A stretch of 17,445 bases of DNA from an uncultured Acetatifactor sp. (GCA_910584435.1 CAJUAP010000031.1:23600-41044); one strand, 5' to 3'. Counted from the first letter of the stretch, positions 7,974 to 15,783 are shown. Notes: generated by a model from the letters alone, not told the origin. Numbers and translations: made by a program.

Positions 7974-8105
7974 GGAAAAGGAATAGGAAAAGGAAAAGGA
8001 ATAGGAAAAGGAAAAGGAAAAGGAATAGGAAAAGGAAAAGGAATAGGAATAGGAAAAGGAAAAGGAAAAGGAAAAGGAAAAGGAAAAGGAAAAGGAATAG
8101 GAATA
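7974..8105 (+). repeat. 22 perfect-period hexamer repeats GGAAAA/GGAATA
   Basis: Twenty-two hexamers run without phase break from 7974 to 8105, fifteen GGAAAA and seven GGAATA. The stretch 8051-8097 is 47 bases of pure purine. The GGAAAA units are mirror-symmetric, so this run could form an intramolecular triplex (H-DNA); this is inference. The array also offers many AGGA sites resembling Shine-Dalgarno sequences, but no start codon follows until recJ. It lies 10 bases after the XRE stop. All frames of the minus strand are open through it as strings of F, S, L and P, which is a repeat artefact and not a gene. Confidence 0.95.
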
Positions 8106-8240
8106 AAGAGAAAAGGAAAAGAGAAGAGGATAAAGGGAAAGAGAAGAGGGAAAAGAGAAAGATGAGAGGAAAAGGGAAAAGAGAAGAGGGAAAGAGGAAT
8201 GAGGGGAAAGGCAACAACAAGGGAAAAGTGATGTGGAATA
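8106..8240 (+). other. Purine-rich degenerate continuation of the hexamer array
   Basis: After the regular array the strand stays almost entirely A and G, with GAGAAGAGG and GGGAAAAGAG-type words but no fixed period, probably older decayed repeat. With the array, 7964-8287 forms a 324-base gap between the XRE gene and recJ that contains no gene. A weak TATAAA at 8250-8255 lacks a convincing -35 box. No terminator hairpin is visible in the gap. Confidence 0.6.
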
Positions 8241-8287
8241 AAAGGGGAGTATAAAAGTAAATTTAGTGGAACAGGAAGGAATCTGTA

Positions 8288-10192
8288 ATGGAAAAATGGT
8301 ATGTTGCGGCAAAAAAGGCAGATTTTGAAGCCTGGGCGAAAAAATTTCATATTACTCCGGTGCTGGCAAGGGTTCTGCGGAATCGCGATCTGATGACGGA
8401 AGCAGAAGTTGGTAAATTTCTGAACGGTACGCTGGAAGACTGTTATTCGCCATGGCTGTTAAAAGATATGGATAAAGCGGTGGAGCAGATTATGGAGGCC
8501 ATAAATCAGAAGATATCCATACGTGTGATTGGGGATTATGATGTGGATGGCATCTGTTCTTCTTATTTATTGACCAAGGGGCTGCAGATACTTGGTGCAA
8601 GGGCTGATACTGCCATTCCCCACCGTATTCATGACGGATATGGACTGAATGACAGCCTCATTGAAGAGGCAAGGCAGGACCACATTGGTATGATTGTTAC
8701 CTGTGACAATGGGATTGCAGCAGCCGCACAGATTGCTTTGGCAGATTCCTATGGTATCAGGGTCATTGTGACAGACCATCATGAAGTCCCTTACATTATG
8801 GAAGAGTTGCATTCCAAGGAAGAGTTGCATTCCATGGAAGATGAGCATTCCAAGGAAGAGTTGCATTCCATGGAAGAGGTGCATTCCAAGGAAGAGGTGC
8901 ATTCCATGGAAGATGAGCATTCCATGGAAGAGGGGAATATCAGAAAAGTGTGCCGCCGGGAGCTGCTGCCTCCGGCGCAGGCGGTGATTGATCCGAAGCA
9001 GGAGCAATGTCATTATCCCTTTCCCGGTATCTGCGGCGCTGTGGTGGCATACAAATTGATGGCGGCATTGGCAGAGAAGACCGGAAGCAGACCGCTGCAG
9101 GAGGCCATGGAGGAATTCCTGGAATTTGCGGCTCTGGCTACGGTATGTGATGTTATGGAATTAAAGGACGAGAACAGAATTCTGGTGAAGGAAGGGCTGA
9201 AACGGCTGAAGGCAACAAGGAATCAGGGAATCAGGGCGTTGATTGAGGTCAACGGTATCGAGCCGGACAGGCTTAGTGCTTACCATTTGGGATTTATCAT
9301 TGGTCCCTGCCTGAATGCTACCGGCAGACTGGACACGGCAAGGAGAGCGCTGGAACTGCTGCAGAGCCGGACACGGGTGGATGCCATGAGCGCTGCCAGA
9401 GAGCTGAAGGAATTAAATGACAGCAGGAAGAATCTCACACTGCAGGGTGTGGAAGAGGCGGAAGCATATATTGAGAAACGGCATATGGCACAGGATAAAG
9501 TTATGCTGATTTTTCTGCCGGAGGTTCATGAAAGTCTGGCAGGAATTATTGCCGGACGTATCAGAGAGCATTATAATCATCCGGTTTTTGTCCTTACCAG
9601 AGGCGAAGATGGTGTAAAGGGTTCCGGCCGTTCTGTGGAAGGGTATCATATGTATGAGGCCATGACGGAGGCAAAGCAATATTTTATCAAGTTTGGAGGA
9701 CATGCCATGGCGGCAGGGCTTTCTATGCGGGAAGAAGATATCGAGGAACTCCGGCAGGAGCTGAACCACAGGTGCAGACTGAGGGAAGAGGATTTTATTC
9801 CCAAGGTACATATTGATGTGCCCATGCCTTTGGATTATGCCAATGAGAAGATTGCGGATGAACTGGAGCTGTTGGAACCTTTTGGTGTGGGGAATCCCAA
9901 GCCGCTTTTTGCGCAGAAAGAGCTGATTTTTGTGTCAGGTACCAGGATGGGGGCGAAGAAAAATTGTGCCAGGTATCTGGTGCGGACGCAGAATGGTATG
10001 GAGAAGCAGCTGGTATTTTTCGGAGATTTGGATAAATTCGGCAGGTTTCTGGAAGAAAAACATGGCGTGGGAAGCGAGAAGGCCCTGTATGACGGCAGGG
10101 GAAGTTATACGGTTTCGGTGGTGTACCAGATGGGGAAAAATACCTATCGGGGCAGGACGGAAGTGCAGTATGTGATGCAGTATTATTCCTGA
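8288..10192 (+). CDS. recJ: Single-stranded-DNA-specific exonuclease RecJ with a repeat insertion
   Basis: The 634-residue protein shows the DHH-family motifs in order: GDYDVDG (82-88, motif I), VTCDNGI (motif II), TDHHE (162-166, motif III) and FGGHAMAAGL (469-478) in the DHHA1 domain. LEPFGVGNPKP marks the start of the OB-fold end. RecJ degrades single-stranded DNA 5' to 3' in recombination and mismatch or base-excision repair, using two metals held by these Asp and His residues. A 42-residue repeat (172-213) interrupts the catalytic domain just after DHHE; without it the length is about 590, close to normal. AGGAAGGA at 8273-8280 precedes the ATG by 7 bases. All catalytic motifs are intact, so activity is probably kept. 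A weak promoter-like site lies between it and the kinase downstream. Confidence 0.93.
   Translation: MEKWYVAAKKADFEAWAKKFHITPVLARVLRNRDLMTEAEVGKFLNGTLEDCYSPWLLKDMDKAVEQIMEAINQKISIRVIGDYDVDGICSSYLLTKGLQILGARADTAIPHRIHDGYGLNDSLIEEARQDHIGMIVTCDNGIAAAAQIALADSYGIRVIVTDHHEVPYIMEELHSKEELHSMEDEHSKEELHSMEEVHSKEEVHSMEDEHSMEEGNIRKVCRRELLPPAQAVIDPKQEQCHYPFPGICGAVVAYKLMAALAEKTGSRPLQEAMEEFLEFAALATVCDVMELKDENRILVKEGLKRLKATRNQGIRALIEVNGIEPDRLSAYHLGFIIGPCLNATGRLDTARRALELLQSRTRVDAMSAARELKELNDSRKNLTLQGVEEAEAYIEKRHMAQDKVMLIFLPEVHESLAGIIAGRIREHYNHPVFVLTRGEDGVKGSGRSVEGYHMYEAMTEAKQYFIKFGGHAMAAGLSMREEDIEELRQELNHRCRLREEDFIPKVHIDVPMPLDYANEKIADELELLEPFGVGNPKPLFAQKELIFVSGTRMGAKKNCARYLVRTQNGMEKQLVFFGDLDKFGRFLEEKHGVGSEKALYDGRGSYTVSVVYQMGKNTYRGRTEVQYVMQYYS
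8801..8926 (+). repeat. Seven in-frame 18-bp repeats inside recJ
   Basis: Seven 18-base units encode E-(E/D)-(L/V/E)-H-S-(K/M), RecJ residues 172-213, with one further degenerate start (GAAGAGGGG). Lysine and methionine alternate at the sixth position in most copies, so the underlying unit may be 36 bases (two hexapeptides). The insert follows DHHEVPYIM and ends before RRELLPPAQAVIDPKQ, where relatives normally have only a few residues. The period keeps the frame, and copies are nearly identical, which points to recent expansion. Confidence 0.95.
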
Positions 10193-10251
10193 TGCAGCAT
10201 TCCGCCAGGAGGCTGTCCGCGGCAATGGTGCAGACATCAGGGAATGATAAC

Positions 10252-10281
10252 TTGAGTCACGGAACTGTTGCAATGTATCAT
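10252..10281 (+). promoter_or_regulatory. Possible sigma-A promoter before the PfkB-family kinase
   Basis: TTGAGT at 10252-10257 and TATCAT at 10276-10281 are separated by 18 bases and end 24 bases before the kinase ATG. Each box matches consensus at four or five of six positions. The intergenic gap from recJ is 113 bases. The site is plausible but unproven. Confidence 0.35.
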
Positions 10282-10305
10282 TGGAATAAGAAAGGCAGGA
10301 TAGAT

Positions 10306-11208
10306 ATGATTTTGACAGTGACATTGAATCCGGCAGTGGATAAGACCTGTGAACTTGGCACATTGCTGCCGGGGGAAGTGAACCGGCTGGCGAAGAGCAG
10401 CAGTGTAGCCGGGGGAAAGGGAATTAATGTGACTAAGGTACTGCGGCAGTTCCATATGTCTGTGGCTGCGGTGGGATTTTTGGGCGGAAGCGGCGGCAGA
10501 ATGATAGAGGATGCCGTGGAGAAGATGGGGGTGGAATGCCATTTTACGAAGATAAAGGGGGAAACCAGAACCAATATAAATGTATTGTCCAAGGACGGTA
10601 CCGTGACAGAGCTTCTGGAACCGGGGCCGGAGATCCTGCCGAAAGAACTGGAAAGCTTCAGAAAACAGTTTTCGGGCTGTCTGGAAAGGTGCGGGCTGGT
10701 GGTGTTGTCCGGCAGCATGCCCGCAGGGGTACCTGTGGGATTCTATGGGGAGTTAATTGAAGAATGCCATAGGGCCGGGCGGAAGGTATGTCTGGACGCT
10801 TCAGGGGAAGTGCTGGGAGAAGGGGTGAAGGCGAAGCCTGATATTGTGAAGCCGAATCGAAAGGAGCTGGAATATCTGGCCGGGAGGACGCTCATCGGAT
10901 CCGCGGCGCTTGCAGAAGAGGCCGGGAAGCTCATTGCCGGGGGGATTGGCAAAGTGATACTTTCCATGGGAGAGGAAGGGCTTATGTATGTGGACGGCGG
11001 ACAGGTATTACATCAGGCAGCAAGGAAAGTGCAGGCTGTCAATACGGTGGGCTGCGGCGATACGGTAGTGGCGTCTCTATGCATGAGTGAACTGGAGGGA
11101 GAAGAGCCGTCACTGATGCTTCGGAAGGCTGCTGCCATGGCGGCTGCAAATGCCATGACCTGGGAAAACGGCAGGATACCCATGGATGCCTATCTGGAAT
11201 TGCTGTGA
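10306..11208 (+). CDS. PfkB-family sugar-phosphate kinase, 1-phosphofructokinase / tagatose-6-phosphate kinase type
   Basis: The 300-residue protein opens with MILTVTLNPAVDKTCEL, the usual start of 1-phosphofructokinase and LacC kinases. It has GGKGINV (36-42), the substrate-side PfkB motif, and NTVGCGDTVVA (246-256), where D252 is the expected catalytic base next to the anion hole. Members phosphorylate fructose 1-phosphate or tagatose 6-phosphate at the expense of ATP in the cytoplasm. Substrate cannot be settled from sequence alone, and no PTS or fru regulator gene is adjacent, which leaves the pathway open. The ATG at 10306 is chosen over an in-frame upstream start at 10192 because the extra 38 residues have no family match and AGGA (10297-10300) lies 5 bases upstream. 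Confidence 0.85.
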   Translation: MILTVTLNPAVDKTCELGTLLPGEVNRLAKSSSVAGGKGINVTKVLRQFHMSVAAVGFLGGSGGRMIEDAVEKMGVECHFTKIKGETRTNINVLSKDGTVTELLEPGPEILPKELESFRKQFSGCLERCGLVVLSGSMPAGVPVGFYGELIEECHRAGRKVCLDASGEVLGEGVKAKPDIVKPNRKELEYLAGRTLIGSAALAEEAGKLIAGGIGKVILSMGEEGLMYVDGGQVLHQAARKVQAVNTVGCGDTVVASLCMSELEGEEPSLMLRKAAAMAAANAMTWENGRIPMDAYLELL

Positions 11209-11237
11209 ACGTTTTGCCGGGTGGATAGGAGGCTGGA

Positions 11238-11387
11238 ATGTTTGAACAGGATTATATTATGCGGCTAATCAGGGAAATGCTAAGGACATTGCTTTTATTG
11301 CTTTCGAAGGTACATAAAGTGTTGACAGGGCAGTGTTCTTATGACAGAATGTGTTTGTGCAGATGCAGAGAGAATACTTATGCATAG
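11238..11387 (+). pseudogene. Truncated remnant of a DUF6483-like gene
   Basis: An AGGAGG (11227-11232) and ATG head a 49-codon reading frame that begins MFEQDYIMRLIREMLRTLL. This start resembles, from memory, the conserved N-terminus of a family of Lachnospiraceae proteins called DUF6483 (MFEQDYIMRxIKEMxR), which are normally much longer. After about residue 24 the sequence turns into Cys/Arg-rich text unlike the family and ends at TAG. The good ribosome binding site and matching N-terminus suggest a gene that has lost its body, though a short peptide could still be made. It lies 29 bases after the kinase gene. Confidence 0.55.
11322..11350 (+). promoter_or_regulatory. Possible sigma-A promoter for the small helical protein
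   Basis: A perfect TTGACA at 11322-11327 is followed after 17 bases by CAGAAT (11345-11350), four of six to consensus. It lies inside the DUF6483-like remnant and would give a leader of about 130 bases. The -10 box is weak. Confidence 0.35.
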
Positions 11388-11486
11388 AAGTAAGGGGCGG
11401 CTGCAGATGAAACGGTAAAAGGAATCCATGCTATGATGTAATGAATTGTACGATAATAGGGAATTTAGAGGGAGGGAAAGATTATT

Positions 11487-11912
11487 ATGATAGATGAAAG
11501 GTATCATTCGCGGAAAGAAGTGCAGGAGGCCGTGGTGGCAGGAACGGAAGCGCTTGGGGCTCTGGAACGGGCAAAAGAATGCCTGAACAGTGCGGGCAAT
11601 TGGGGAATCGTTGATATATTGGGTGGAGGCTTAATCAGTACTTTTGTAAAACATTCCAAAATGGGAGATGCCAGCCGTCTGGTGGAAAAGGCACGAAGTA
11701 CCTTGAAGCAGTTTCAGAAAGAACTTCAGGATGTGCAGTCCTTGGAGGAAATCCATATTGAAACAGGGGATTTTCTGGCCTTTGCCGATTACTTTTTTGA
11801 TGGTGCTATTGCCGACTGGCTGATGCAGTCAAGGATTAAGAAGGCGAAGCGCCAGGTGGAAGAGGCCATTGAAAAGGTGGAGAAAATTCTGGAACAATTG
11901 CGCCGTCTGTGA
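11487..11912 (+). CDS. Conserved-looking helical protein of unknown function
   Basis: I do not recognise this 141-residue protein with certainty. It is predicted mostly helical: residues 5-38 amphipathic, a glycine-rich turn GNWGIVDILGGGLISTFVKHSKM (about 37-59) that may dip into a membrane or form a hairpin, a helix to about 90, a short hydrophobic stretch FLAFADYFFDGAIADWLM, then a charged C-terminal coiled-coil-like helix KKAKRQVEEAIEKVEKILEQL. No signal peptide or catalytic motif is visible. GGAGG at 11471-11475 precedes the ATG by 11 bases, a little long. The next gene starts 46 bases downstream on the same strand, so the two may be cotranscribed. Such layouts occur in small Firmicutes proteins of unknown role; function is not assigned. 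Confidence 0.75.
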   Translation: MIDERYHSRKEVQEAVVAGTEALGALERAKECLNSAGNWGIVDILGGGLISTFVKHSKMGDASRLVEKARSTLKQFQKELQDVQSLEEIHIETGDFLAFADYFFDGAIADWLMQSRIKKAKRQVEEAIEKVEKILEQLRRL

Positions 11913-11958
11913 AAACGGCACGTACAGCATTTTAAATCAATCCGGGAGGCAGATTCAA

Positions 11959-13815
11959 ATGAAATTACGGAAAACATTTCGCATAAATACCATATGGGTG
12001 CACATTGTCTTAGCTTTTCTGGGTACTTATGGAATCTGTTATCTGGGCAGTCTCATGGGGATAACAGACGTTTCTTTTTCGGTCTTAAACGGATTGCTGA
12101 TGTGTGCCGTTTATGTGCTGCTATCCCAAACCAGACAAAGTCTCATGAAGAATCCGACACCAAAGCAGCGCAGACGCAGGTGCCTGTATGCAGAAGGTGT
12201 AAGCTTTCTCTTCAGTGTCACCATGATTATGGGATATCAGCTGCAGGTGAACGGGCTTACAGAATGCGGTGTCAGGGGAAAGGGGCTGATTCTCCTGCGG
12301 GCAGTCTGTCTTTCCATTGCAGTCTTTCCCTTTGGCAATCTGTTATTTCAGGGAATTGAAAAGCTGGTTTCTGTGGATAGGCGTCAGCATGGCACCCAAT
12401 GGAAGCCTGCGGCAGTGTTTGCCGTCAGCGCTTTGGCAGTATTTGTATGCCTGATTCCTGTATGGCTGGCATATTACCCAATCATTATGTCCTATGATTT
12501 TCACAGGCAGGTCAATGAGGCAGCCAAAGGCTTTGCGTGGTTCTGGCCGTATCAGCCCATTGCACATACCTGGGTGATTTGGGTATTTCTTCAACTGGGG
12601 GGCGCGCTTAACAGTCTTGAGGCCGGAATAGCGGGAATGGCTTTGCTGCAGATGCTTCTTTATTCCCTTGTCACGGCTTATGCCTGTGCATTCCTTTCCC
12701 GTGTCACTAAGAAAAAGTGGCCGGTCATTGCCGCGGTACTTTTTTTCGGTATATTTCCCCTGAACTCGGTTATGGTGATGTGTACCACAAAGGATGTTCT
12801 GTTCAGCATCTTATTTCTTCTGTTTGCGCTGCTGATGGCGGAGAGATTCTTTTTCAGGCAGCATGGCCGGAACGGAGTACTGTGGGATGTGATGATAGTG
12901 GCTGTGGGCTGCCTGATGATGCAGTTTCGCAACAATGCCATTTACGCAGTCACGGCGTTCTGTATTCTTTGGGTATTATTTGCTGACAGGCAGGAGAAAC
13001 TCCGCATTCTTCTGCTCTGTGTATTGCTGGCTGCAGGCGGCAGGGGTACGGGTGCTGTCATTAAAACAGCCCTGGGAACAGAAATGGAAGCGCCAAAGGG
13101 TGAAATGTACAGCGTACCCATTCAACAGTTTGCAAGGGTGGGCTATTATCATGGGCAGGAATTGGATGAAGAAATGTGGGAGCTGTTGAATTCCTGCATT
13201 TATGCCGAGGCTTGGGAATTATATAATCCGCCCATAGCCGATACTGTGAAAAACAGTGGCGTGGCATTTGATGTTACTGGCGATGGGCATGTGAAGCGTT
13301 TTCTTCATAACTGGTTCAGCGTGGGGCGCCGTTATCCCAATGAATTTTTAGATGCCTTTCTTGAGCTGACCAGGGGGTATTGGTTCTGGGATGACAGATC
13401 CTATGCGGAATGCCTGGGGTATGGACTGGACGGCCGGATGGGTGTCATCTATACTTATAATTCGTCTGAAATAGAGAATGTGGGAGAAATTGCGCATGTT
13501 TCCAAATTTCCATGGCTGGAAGAACAATTAGAGAAAATTGTCAGTGCCAATGTCTTTTTCCAATGGCCTGTGATTTCCATAGTGTTTAAAAGCGCTTTTT
13601 ATTTCTGGAGCTTATGTCTGCTGTTCCTGTTCTTCTTATATCTGCGGCAGAAAAAGCAGGTCGTATTCTGTCTGCTGCCGTTGCTGTATATGGGAACTAT
13701 GCTCTTAGGGCCCGTGGTGCAAATGCGCTATCTGTTTCCTGTTATGGTGACGCTGCCGGTATTGGCTTCTCTGCTGGTCATGCCGAAAGACACAGCAGAG
13801 AAGTCTGCGGTTTGA
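11959..13815 (+). CDS. Polytopic membrane protein, DUF6020-like, possible GT-C glycosyltransferase
   Basis: The 618-residue protein has about a dozen hydrophobic segments, starting at residues 13-32 and 39-57 and closing with SLCLLFLFFLYL and LLYMGTMLLGPVVQMRYLFPVMVTLPVLASLLV. A loop reading YYPIIMSYDFHRQVNEAAKGF (around D180 and H182) matches the YPG(x)MSYDFHxQ motif that I associate with DUF6020, and CTTKDVLFSILFLLFALLMAERF follows the GT-C-like layout in which an acidic loop residue contacts a lipid-linked sugar. Sugar transfer to a cell-surface polymer is a guess by analogy. ATG 11959 is preferred over upstream in-frame codons because GGGAGG (11944-11949) lies 9 bases before it. The gene overlaps nothing and is followed by a 312-base gap. 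Confidence 0.72.
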   Translation: MKLRKTFRINTIWVHIVLAFLGTYGICYLGSLMGITDVSFSVLNGLLMCAVYVLLSQTRQSLMKNPTPKQRRRRCLYAEGVSFLFSVTMIMGYQLQVNGLTECGVRGKGLILLRAVCLSIAVFPFGNLLFQGIEKLVSVDRRQHGTQWKPAAVFAVSALAVFVCLIPVWLAYYPIIMSYDFHRQVNEAAKGFAWFWPYQPIAHTWVIWVFLQLGGALNSLEAGIAGMALLQMLLYSLVTAYACAFLSRVTKKKWPVIAAVLFFGIFPLNSVMVMCTTKDVLFSILFLLFALLMAERFFFRQHGRNGVLWDVMIVAVGCLMMQFRNNAIYAVTAFCILWVLFADRQEKLRILLLCVLLAAGGRGTGAVIKTALGTEMEAPKGEMYSVPIQQFARVGYYHGQELDEEMWELLNSCIYAEAWELYNPPIADTVKNSGVAFDVTGDGHVKRFLHNWFSVGRRYPNEFLDAFLELTRGYWFWDDRSYAECLGYGLDGRMGVIYTYNSSEIENVGEIAHVSKFPWLEEQLEKIVSANVFFQWPVISIVFKSAFYFWSLCLLFLFFLYLRQKKQVVFCLLPLLYMGTMLLGPVVQMRYLFPVMVTLPVLASLLVMPKDTAEKSAV

Positions 13816-14003
13816 TGCGGATGCAGCAAAAACGGCGATTTCGTGCACAGCTGTCTAAGCTGCCGTTCTGACAGCCATACCCCGTGGTGGGAGCGGGTGG
13901 ACAGCAATCCGAAACGTCTTTGTGTAACACAGTGATTGCAAGGCGGCATGCTGATTTTGAAACTCAATTTTGGCTTCGCGGCAGGGACTGTCTGACAGGA
14001 TGA
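13816..14003 (+). other. Intergenic region with no gene
   Basis: No coding frame, RNA gene or terminator is convincing here. A stem AACGG (13831-13835) with CCGTT (13863-13867) and an inner CAGCT/AGCTG stem (13848-13852 and 13858-13862) is not followed by a T tract on the + strand. The rest of the gap (14004-14127) holds a promoter and a structured leader. Confidence 0.5.
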
Positions 14004-14033
14004 TTGACAGCCTGTGTATTTGAAAGGTATAAT
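14004..14033 (+). promoter_or_regulatory. Consensus sigma-A promoter
   Basis: Perfect TTGACA at 14004-14009 and perfect TATAAT at 14028-14033 are separated by 18 bases. This is the strongest promoter visible in the window. Transcription should begin near 14040, giving a leader of about 88 bases before the GTG of the second membrane protein. Confidence 0.8.
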
Positions 14034-14041
14034 AAACTGGC

Positions 14042-14107
14042 ATTGAGCCGCTGTATTTCAAGCGGCGATACAGGCGGACTGTGCCGGCAAACCGGATTGA
14101 GCCGCTG
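14042..14107 (+). promoter_or_regulatory. Structured mRNA leader with competing hairpins
   Basis: GCCGCT (14047-14052) can pair with AGCGGC (14061-14066) across an 8-base loop. The same AGCGGC can instead pair with a second GCCGCT at 14101-14106, because ATTGAGCCGCTG occurs twice (14042-14053 and 14096-14107). A third option pairs CCGCTGTAT (14048-14056) with ATACAGGCGG (14068-14077) with one bulge. The second GCCGCT lies just before the ribosome binding site, so the choice of partner could affect translation. No known riboswitch family is recognised and no run of T follows, so transcription attenuation is unlikely; a translational switch is inference. Confidence 0.4.
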
Positions 14108-14114
14108 GATTTTT

Positions 14115-14119
14115 GGAGG
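14115..14119 (+). promoter_or_regulatory. GGAGG ribosome binding site deciding a GTG start
   Basis: GGAGG lies 8 bases before GTG at 14128. An in-frame TTG at 14113 overlaps this ribosome binding site and so cannot use it, which makes GTG 14128 the likely start. Confidence 0.75.
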
Positions 14120-14127
14120 ATGGGATC

Positions 14128-15783
14128 GTGGAAGAATATAGTCAGGGCAGATTTTTTCATAATGTGGGCAAAGCGGTGAATGTCTTAATGCTGGTAATTT
14201 TTATTCCGGTACTGTTTTGTGTGATGTTTATCGGAAATAAAATGGATTATTTCGATGATGTGAAGGCGGATATTTTAGTGCCCAACGCGCTTCTTACATT
14301 GATAGCTTTGGGGGCTTTTGGGATCGGCCTCTGGCTGCTGTCCCTGGGGCGTAAGATACAGTGGAGCCGCCGCATGAACCGGTATATGAATTTGGGGCTG
14401 GCGGTTCTCTTTACAGGTTTTTTCTTTTTCTGCCTGATGCTTTCAAAGGAGACTGTCTTCGATATGTCCGTGGATCAGGGAATTGTCCGCAGAACAGCCA
14501 TTGATGTGGCTCATGGGATTCCTATGGGGTATCGGTTTGAATTTTCCATAGATTATAACAATCTGCCCATCACATATATTCTGGCGCAGCTCTATCGGCG
14601 GGGGGAAGGATGGTCATGGTTCCATCATAATCCGGAGTATTTGTGGGTGATAACGGGGTGTCTGTCAGTAACCGCCGCAGGCTTCTGCTGCTGTGAAATG
14701 GTTAAGAAACTGACAAAGAATCCGGCTGCTGTACTGCTGGCTTTTGGGCTTTACCTGCTGACGGCAGGTATTTGTCCCTGGAAATACATTCCTTATACGG
14801 ACAGCTACGGAATATTTTTTCCGGTGTTATGCCTTCTGCTTTATCTCTACAGCCGGGACTGCAGAAACACATTCGGGAAAATCATTCTGCTGGCCGCAGC
14901 ATTTCTGAGCGGTGCGGCAGGGGGATTTATCAAGCCCAGCGCCTATATTGCCGTACTGGCTGTGCTGGGAGTGGAAGGGATTGCGCTCCTTGATGCTTTG
15001 ATTGGATGGATGCAGAATAAGAGGAAGATGCTTGAGAAGAGCGGTGCGGGAATCAGGTTTCGCAATACCTGTCTCTCCCTGTTTTTGAGCTTGTTTTTTG
15101 CCGGTACACTGTATTGGGGAACTGATATATGCCAGGAGCACATTATTCAGGCAATGGGGCTGGAATATAATGAAGAATTGGAGTCCACACTTCAGTATTA
15201 CTTTTTTTCAAGCACCAACGAAACGACCACGGGAAGCTTCAGCATTGAAGATTATGGTGTGTTTGGAGAATTTCAGTTCAGCAAGGAGGAGAGGAATGCG
15301 GCCTGTATGGAGAGGGCCTGGGAGAGGATCCGGCAGAGAGGACCGGTAGGAACCATTTATTTCTGCCTGAAGAAGCTGGTAAAAAGTTTCAATGACGGTA
15401 CTTTTGCCTGGACGGATGTGAGATATTATGAACCGTTTCCCGAGAATCTGGCGCATGCCAACAGGGGGGCAGAATTTCTGAGATCGCTTTTTATGCCCGG
15501 CGGTGCCCGGCAGGCATGGTATGACACTTTTGCAGAGCTGGTATGGATCTTTCTTCTGGCAGGAATTCCGGGTATTGTCTTAGGGAAAAGGGAGAGAGCA
15601 TCTTACATGGTTTTTGCCATGCTGTTGATTGGAATTCTGCTCTATCTGATGCTGTTTGAATCCGGCGCCAGGTATCTGTATATTTTTCTGCCGGTTTTTA
15701 CTGCAATGTCTGTCTGCGGCATGGAGTCTGCCGGAGCTGCGTTGGCGGGAATCAGGACGAAGTCAATTGACCGGAATAAATAA
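14128..15783 (+). CDS. Polytopic membrane protein, probable GT-C-type glycosyltransferase
   Basis: The 551-residue protein has roughly ten to twelve hydrophobic segments, from residues 17-36 to the C-terminal SYMVFAMLLIGILLYLMLF and YLYIFLPVFTAMSV. Two features suggest a GT-C enzyme: an early outer loop VDQGIVRRTAIDVAHG (115-130), with Asp116 where GT-C proteins carry a catalytic acid, and YTDSYGIFFPVLCLLLYLYSR followed by GGFIKPSAYI, a layout seen in lipid-linked sugar transferases. The substrate and the polymer are unknown. The upstream DUF6020-like gene is of similar size and layout, so the two may act on the same surface glycan, though the strong promoter between them shows separate control. 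The start is GTG 14128 with GGAGG. An -N-K stop (15781-15783) is followed at once by repeats. Confidence 0.72.
   Translation: MEEYSQGRFFHNVGKAVNVLMLVIFIPVLFCVMFIGNKMDYFDDVKADILVPNALLTLIALGAFGIGLWLLSLGRKIQWSRRMNRYMNLGLAVLFTGFFFFCLMLSKETVFDMSVDQGIVRRTAIDVAHGIPMGYRFEFSIDYNNLPITYILAQLYRRGEGWSWFHHNPEYLWVITGCLSVTAAGFCCCEMVKKLTKNPAAVLLAFGLYLLTAGICPWKYIPYTDSYGIFFPVLCLLLYLYSRDCRNTFGKIILLAAAFLSGAAGGFIKPSAYIAVLAVLGVEGIALLDALIGWMQNKRKMLEKSGAGIRFRNTCLSLFLSLFFAGTLYWGTDICQEHIIQAMGLEYNEELESTLQYYFFSSTNETTTGSFSIEDYGVFGEFQFSKEERNAACMERAWERIRQRGPVGTIYFCLKKLVKSFNDGTFAWTDVRYYEPFPENLAHANRGAEFLRSLFMPGGARQAWYDTFAELVWIFLLAGIPGIVLGKRERASYMVFAMLLIGILLYLMLFESGARYLYIFLPVFTAMSVCGMESAGAALAGIRTKSIDRNK

Noticed and set aside
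8051..8097. G-quadruplex in the purine run
   Set aside because: Only GG pairs separated by four A occur, which would give at best a weak two-tetrad form.
7974..8105. CRISPR-like array
   Set aside because: The unit is only 6 bases with no unique spacers, and no cas gene is near.
7761..8350. Long minus-strand frames rich in F, S, L and P across 7761-8350
   Set aside because: They exist only because the hexamer array lacks stop codons on that strand. They overlap the XRE gene and recJ, and have no ribosome binding site or family match.
10192..10305. Upstream in-frame start for the PfkB-family kinase at 10192
   Set aside because: The added 38 residues have no family match, whereas ATG 10306 gives the canonical MILTVTLNPAVDKT start.
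13831..13867. Terminator after the first membrane-protein gene
   Set aside because: The stem is short with a bulged interior and no T run on the + strand.
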